NCBI RefSeq assembly: GCF_017656475.1
Contig: NZ_JACDNT010000017.1
Coordinates: 1 to 41,002, forward strand
Length of the DNA stretch: 41,002 nucleotides
Origin: Archaeoglobus sp.
GTDB lineage: Archaea; Halobacteriota; Archaeoglobi; Archaeoglobales; Archaeoglobaceae
Reading direction: 5' to 3'
The notes under the pieces are model-generated. The model saw nothing but the letters and a program-made list of their open reading frames with translations, had not been told where the DNA came from and searched no databases. Every line of letters begins with the position of its first letter. The stretch's first letter is position 1. A program made the translations under genes and the position numbers. Of this stretch, positions 39,741 to 41,002 are shown one piece after another.

Positions 39741-40436
39741 GTGGAAATGAGGTCTATGAAAAAGCTTGTGGAAAAATACGGTTTCCTATGGAGAAGATTT
39801 CTATTTGTTTTTGTTGCTCTGATGATCTACTTGCTGGGAGATTTTCCGAGGCGAAATGCTTTGAAAGAGACCATTTCGTTGCTGACAATCATATCATTCA
39901 TCCTAATGATCAACCAGTTCTACCTTACAAGAGGGTTCAGGTTTATAGATGGAAAAGGCAGAATGAGTGATATCGTGAGAGTGCATAAGTTAATCGGTTA
40001 CCTTTCAGTTAGTATTCTGCTGATCCATCCATTCTTGGTAGTTTTGCCGAGACAATTTGAAGGGGGAGTTAAGCCAATAACAGCTTTTTGGGAGATTATC
40101 TCTACCTACAACAATCCAGCTGTTTTGTTGGGAATTTGTGGGTGGGCTGCTATCTTGACAATGGCAGTAACTTCTGCATATCGGAGAAAAGTTTTCAAAA
40201 ATTACATTAAGTGGAGGACGTTTCACGGTGTTCTGGCCATTGTTTCTCTAACTATATTGGGATACCACGTTTTACTTCTGGGAAGGCATTCGAACTTAGT
40301 GATGAAAGCTTTATACCTGGTTTTGATGGCTGGAGGGTATGTGACGATTGTCAGGACATACATTTCTGATATTAGGAGGGGAGATAAGTGGAGGATTCGA
40401 GATTCAAAATCAGTAGAAGACAGTTCCTTACCATAG
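39741..40436 (+). CDS. Ferric-reductase-like transmembrane cytochrome b
   Basis: 231 residues with about six membrane segments. Histidines expected to bind two b hemes occur in pairs on opposite sides of the membrane: VHKLIGYLSVSILLIH in one helix hairpin, and TFHGVLAIVSLTILGYH in another. This is the ferric reductase-like transmembrane domain (FRD/MsrQ type), without the usual fused FAD/NAD domain. The start is GTG 39741, 1 bp after the ferredoxin stop; ATG 39747 and 39756 are alternatives. It would carry electrons from the ferredoxin across the membrane to the exported flavoprotein encoded next, whose start overlaps it by 49 bp. Confidence 0.8.
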   Translation: MEMRSMKKLVEKYGFLWRRFLFVFVALMIYLLGDFPRRNALKETISLLTIISFILMINQFYLTRGFRFIDGKGRMSDIVRVHKLIGYLSVSILLIHPFLVVLPRQFEGGVKPITAFWEIISTYNNPAVLLGICGWAAILTMAVTSAYRRKVFKNYIKWRTFHGVLAIVSLTILGYHVLLLGRHSNLVMKALYLVLMAGGYVTIVRTYISDIRRGDKWRIRDSKSVEDSSLP

Positions 40437-41002
40437 CTGGAGCCACTGCTGGTATAGCTGCAATGGGTTATGCATTCAGGTGGTTTAGCCGCGAGCCGTT
40501 CATTGAAAACGAGTCGGATATTGATGAAGATAAGTTCACAGAGGAGTTCGTCACAACCGACGTCTTGGTAATTGGTGGCGGTATGGCAGGGTTGTTCGCT
40601 GCTGTAAAGGCTCACGACGCAGGTGCGAAGGTTCTGATGGTTTCCAAAGGGCGTCTGGGGTGTTCTGGACAGACACCGTTTGCGAAGGGATTTTTTGTTT
40701 TCGATGAGAAAACAAGTCCTTACACACTGGATGAGTACGTGGATGCCGTTACACGCTCAGCATTGGGCTCAAACAACCGAGCATATACAAGGCAGGTCGC
40801 AATGTACTCAAAAGATAGGGCTGAAGAACTCAAAAAATGGGGATTCTTTGATTCATCGCTTTGCCACAAACCTTTTCTCAGACCGATCAAAGAGAGAGGT
40901 ATTGAAGTCAAGGAGCGTGTTATGGTTACACACCTTATAAAGGAGAATGGAGTGATCGCTGGAGCTGCCGGATTTAGCTTGGATGAAGAAAAGATATACT
41001 TT
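40388..41002 (+). CDS. Tat-exported FAD flavoprotein, fumarate reductase/succinate dehydrogenase family (partial, runs off right edge)
   Basis: The first 205 codons are in the window. The GTG start at 40388 has TAGGAGGGG 5-6 nt upstream and lies within the preceding gene in another frame. Residues 9-28 form a twin-arginine signal (SRRQFLTIAGATAGIAAMGY), predicting export in folded form. From about residue 60 an FAD-binding dinucleotide fold begins (TDVLVIGGGMAGLFAAVKA), followed by SKGRLGCSGQTPFAKG, where GxSGxTxxAxG is typical of the flavoprotein subunit of fumarate reductase-like enzymes. The substrate-binding and catalytic part lies outside. With the ferredoxin and heme protein it makes an outward-facing reductase or dehydrogenase module. 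Confidence 0.88.
   Translation, partial: MEDSRFKISRRQFLTIAGATAGIAAMGYAFRWFSREPFIENESDIDEDKFTEEFVTTDVLVIGGGMAGLFAAVKAHDAGAKVLMVSKGRLGCSGQTPFAKGFFVFDEKTSPYTLDEYVDAVTRSALGSNNRAYTRQVAMYSKDRAEELKKWGFFDSSLCHKPFLRPIKERGIEVKERVMVTHLIKENGVIAGAAGFSLDEEKIYF

Noticed and set aside
1-41002. CRISPR arrays, tRNA or rRNA genes, replication origin
   Set aside because: No regularly spaced repeats, cloverleaf-like sequences with TTCGA loops, rRNA signatures or clustered origin boxes were noticed. A covariance-model scan could still find small RNAs.

Overview
The window is chromosomal DNA from a hyperthermophilic euryarchaeon, almost certainly Archaeoglobus fulgidus or a very close relative. The evidence is a group II chaperonin (thermosome), TFB, archaeal Gar1, an Fae-Hps fusion, archaeal-type TIM, the split GMP synthetase glutaminase, an SmAP2-like fragment, and beta-oxidation-type genes. 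Genes are densely packed on both strands. Many have a TATA box centred about 25 nt upstream of the start codon, so they are probably transcribed without a leader. Genes inside operons instead use GGAGG/GAGGTG ribosome sites or 4-bp ATGA overlaps. No rRNA, tRNA, CRISPR array or replication origin was recognised.

Layout. 1-5065: acyl-CoA metabolism. An acyl-CoA synthetase, a 4-hydroxybutyryl-CoA dehydratase-like protein and a 3-hydroxyacyl-CoA dehydrogenase form an operon. A second dehydrogenase paralogue diverges off the left edge, and a CGGC-domain protein follows. 5099-10174 (minus): methionyl-tRNA synthetase, a PAS-PAS histidine kinase and a thermosome subunit. 10247-11322: a complete 1076-bp IS630-family element with a frameshifted transposase, sitting about 10 bp upstream of the thermosome promoter. 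11323-12419: a broken SmAP2 (Lsm) fragment, a tiny ORF and an Lrp/AsnC regulator with a cysteine-rich tail. 12613-14178: a compact three-gene cassette of DUF2589-like proteins of unknown function, behind a strong promoter. 14261-15476: Gar1 and TFB, overlapping by 83 bp in different frames. 15569-17453: an ABC exporter and a small basic protein.

17450-22216: TIM and Fae-Hps (sugar phosphate and formaldehyde chemistry), DUF362, DUF166, thymidylate kinase and a polyprenol-kinase-like membrane protein. 22290-26630: a radical SAM protein, a LolA-like lipoprotein gene split by a one-base frameshift, DUF169, a cysteine-rich Rossmann-like protein and a class III CoA-transferase. 26680-29953: threonine synthase, an eight-cysteine lipoprotein, the GMP synthase glutaminase and a TtuA-type tRNA thiolase. 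29950-36841: a site-2 protease, a sphingosine-1-phosphate-lyase-like PLP enzyme, an FGGY kinase, an MFS transporter, EngB and a membrane protein. 36886-41002: a surface protein with two DUF1566/Lcl repeats, a winged-helix/membrane-protein pair, and a ferredoxin, cytochrome b and Tat-exported flavoprotein redox module that runs off the right edge.

The best candidates for undescribed biology are the DUF2589 triad, the terminal redox module with its divergent membrane/wHTH pair, and two divergent gene pairs that appear to share one symmetric TATA box.
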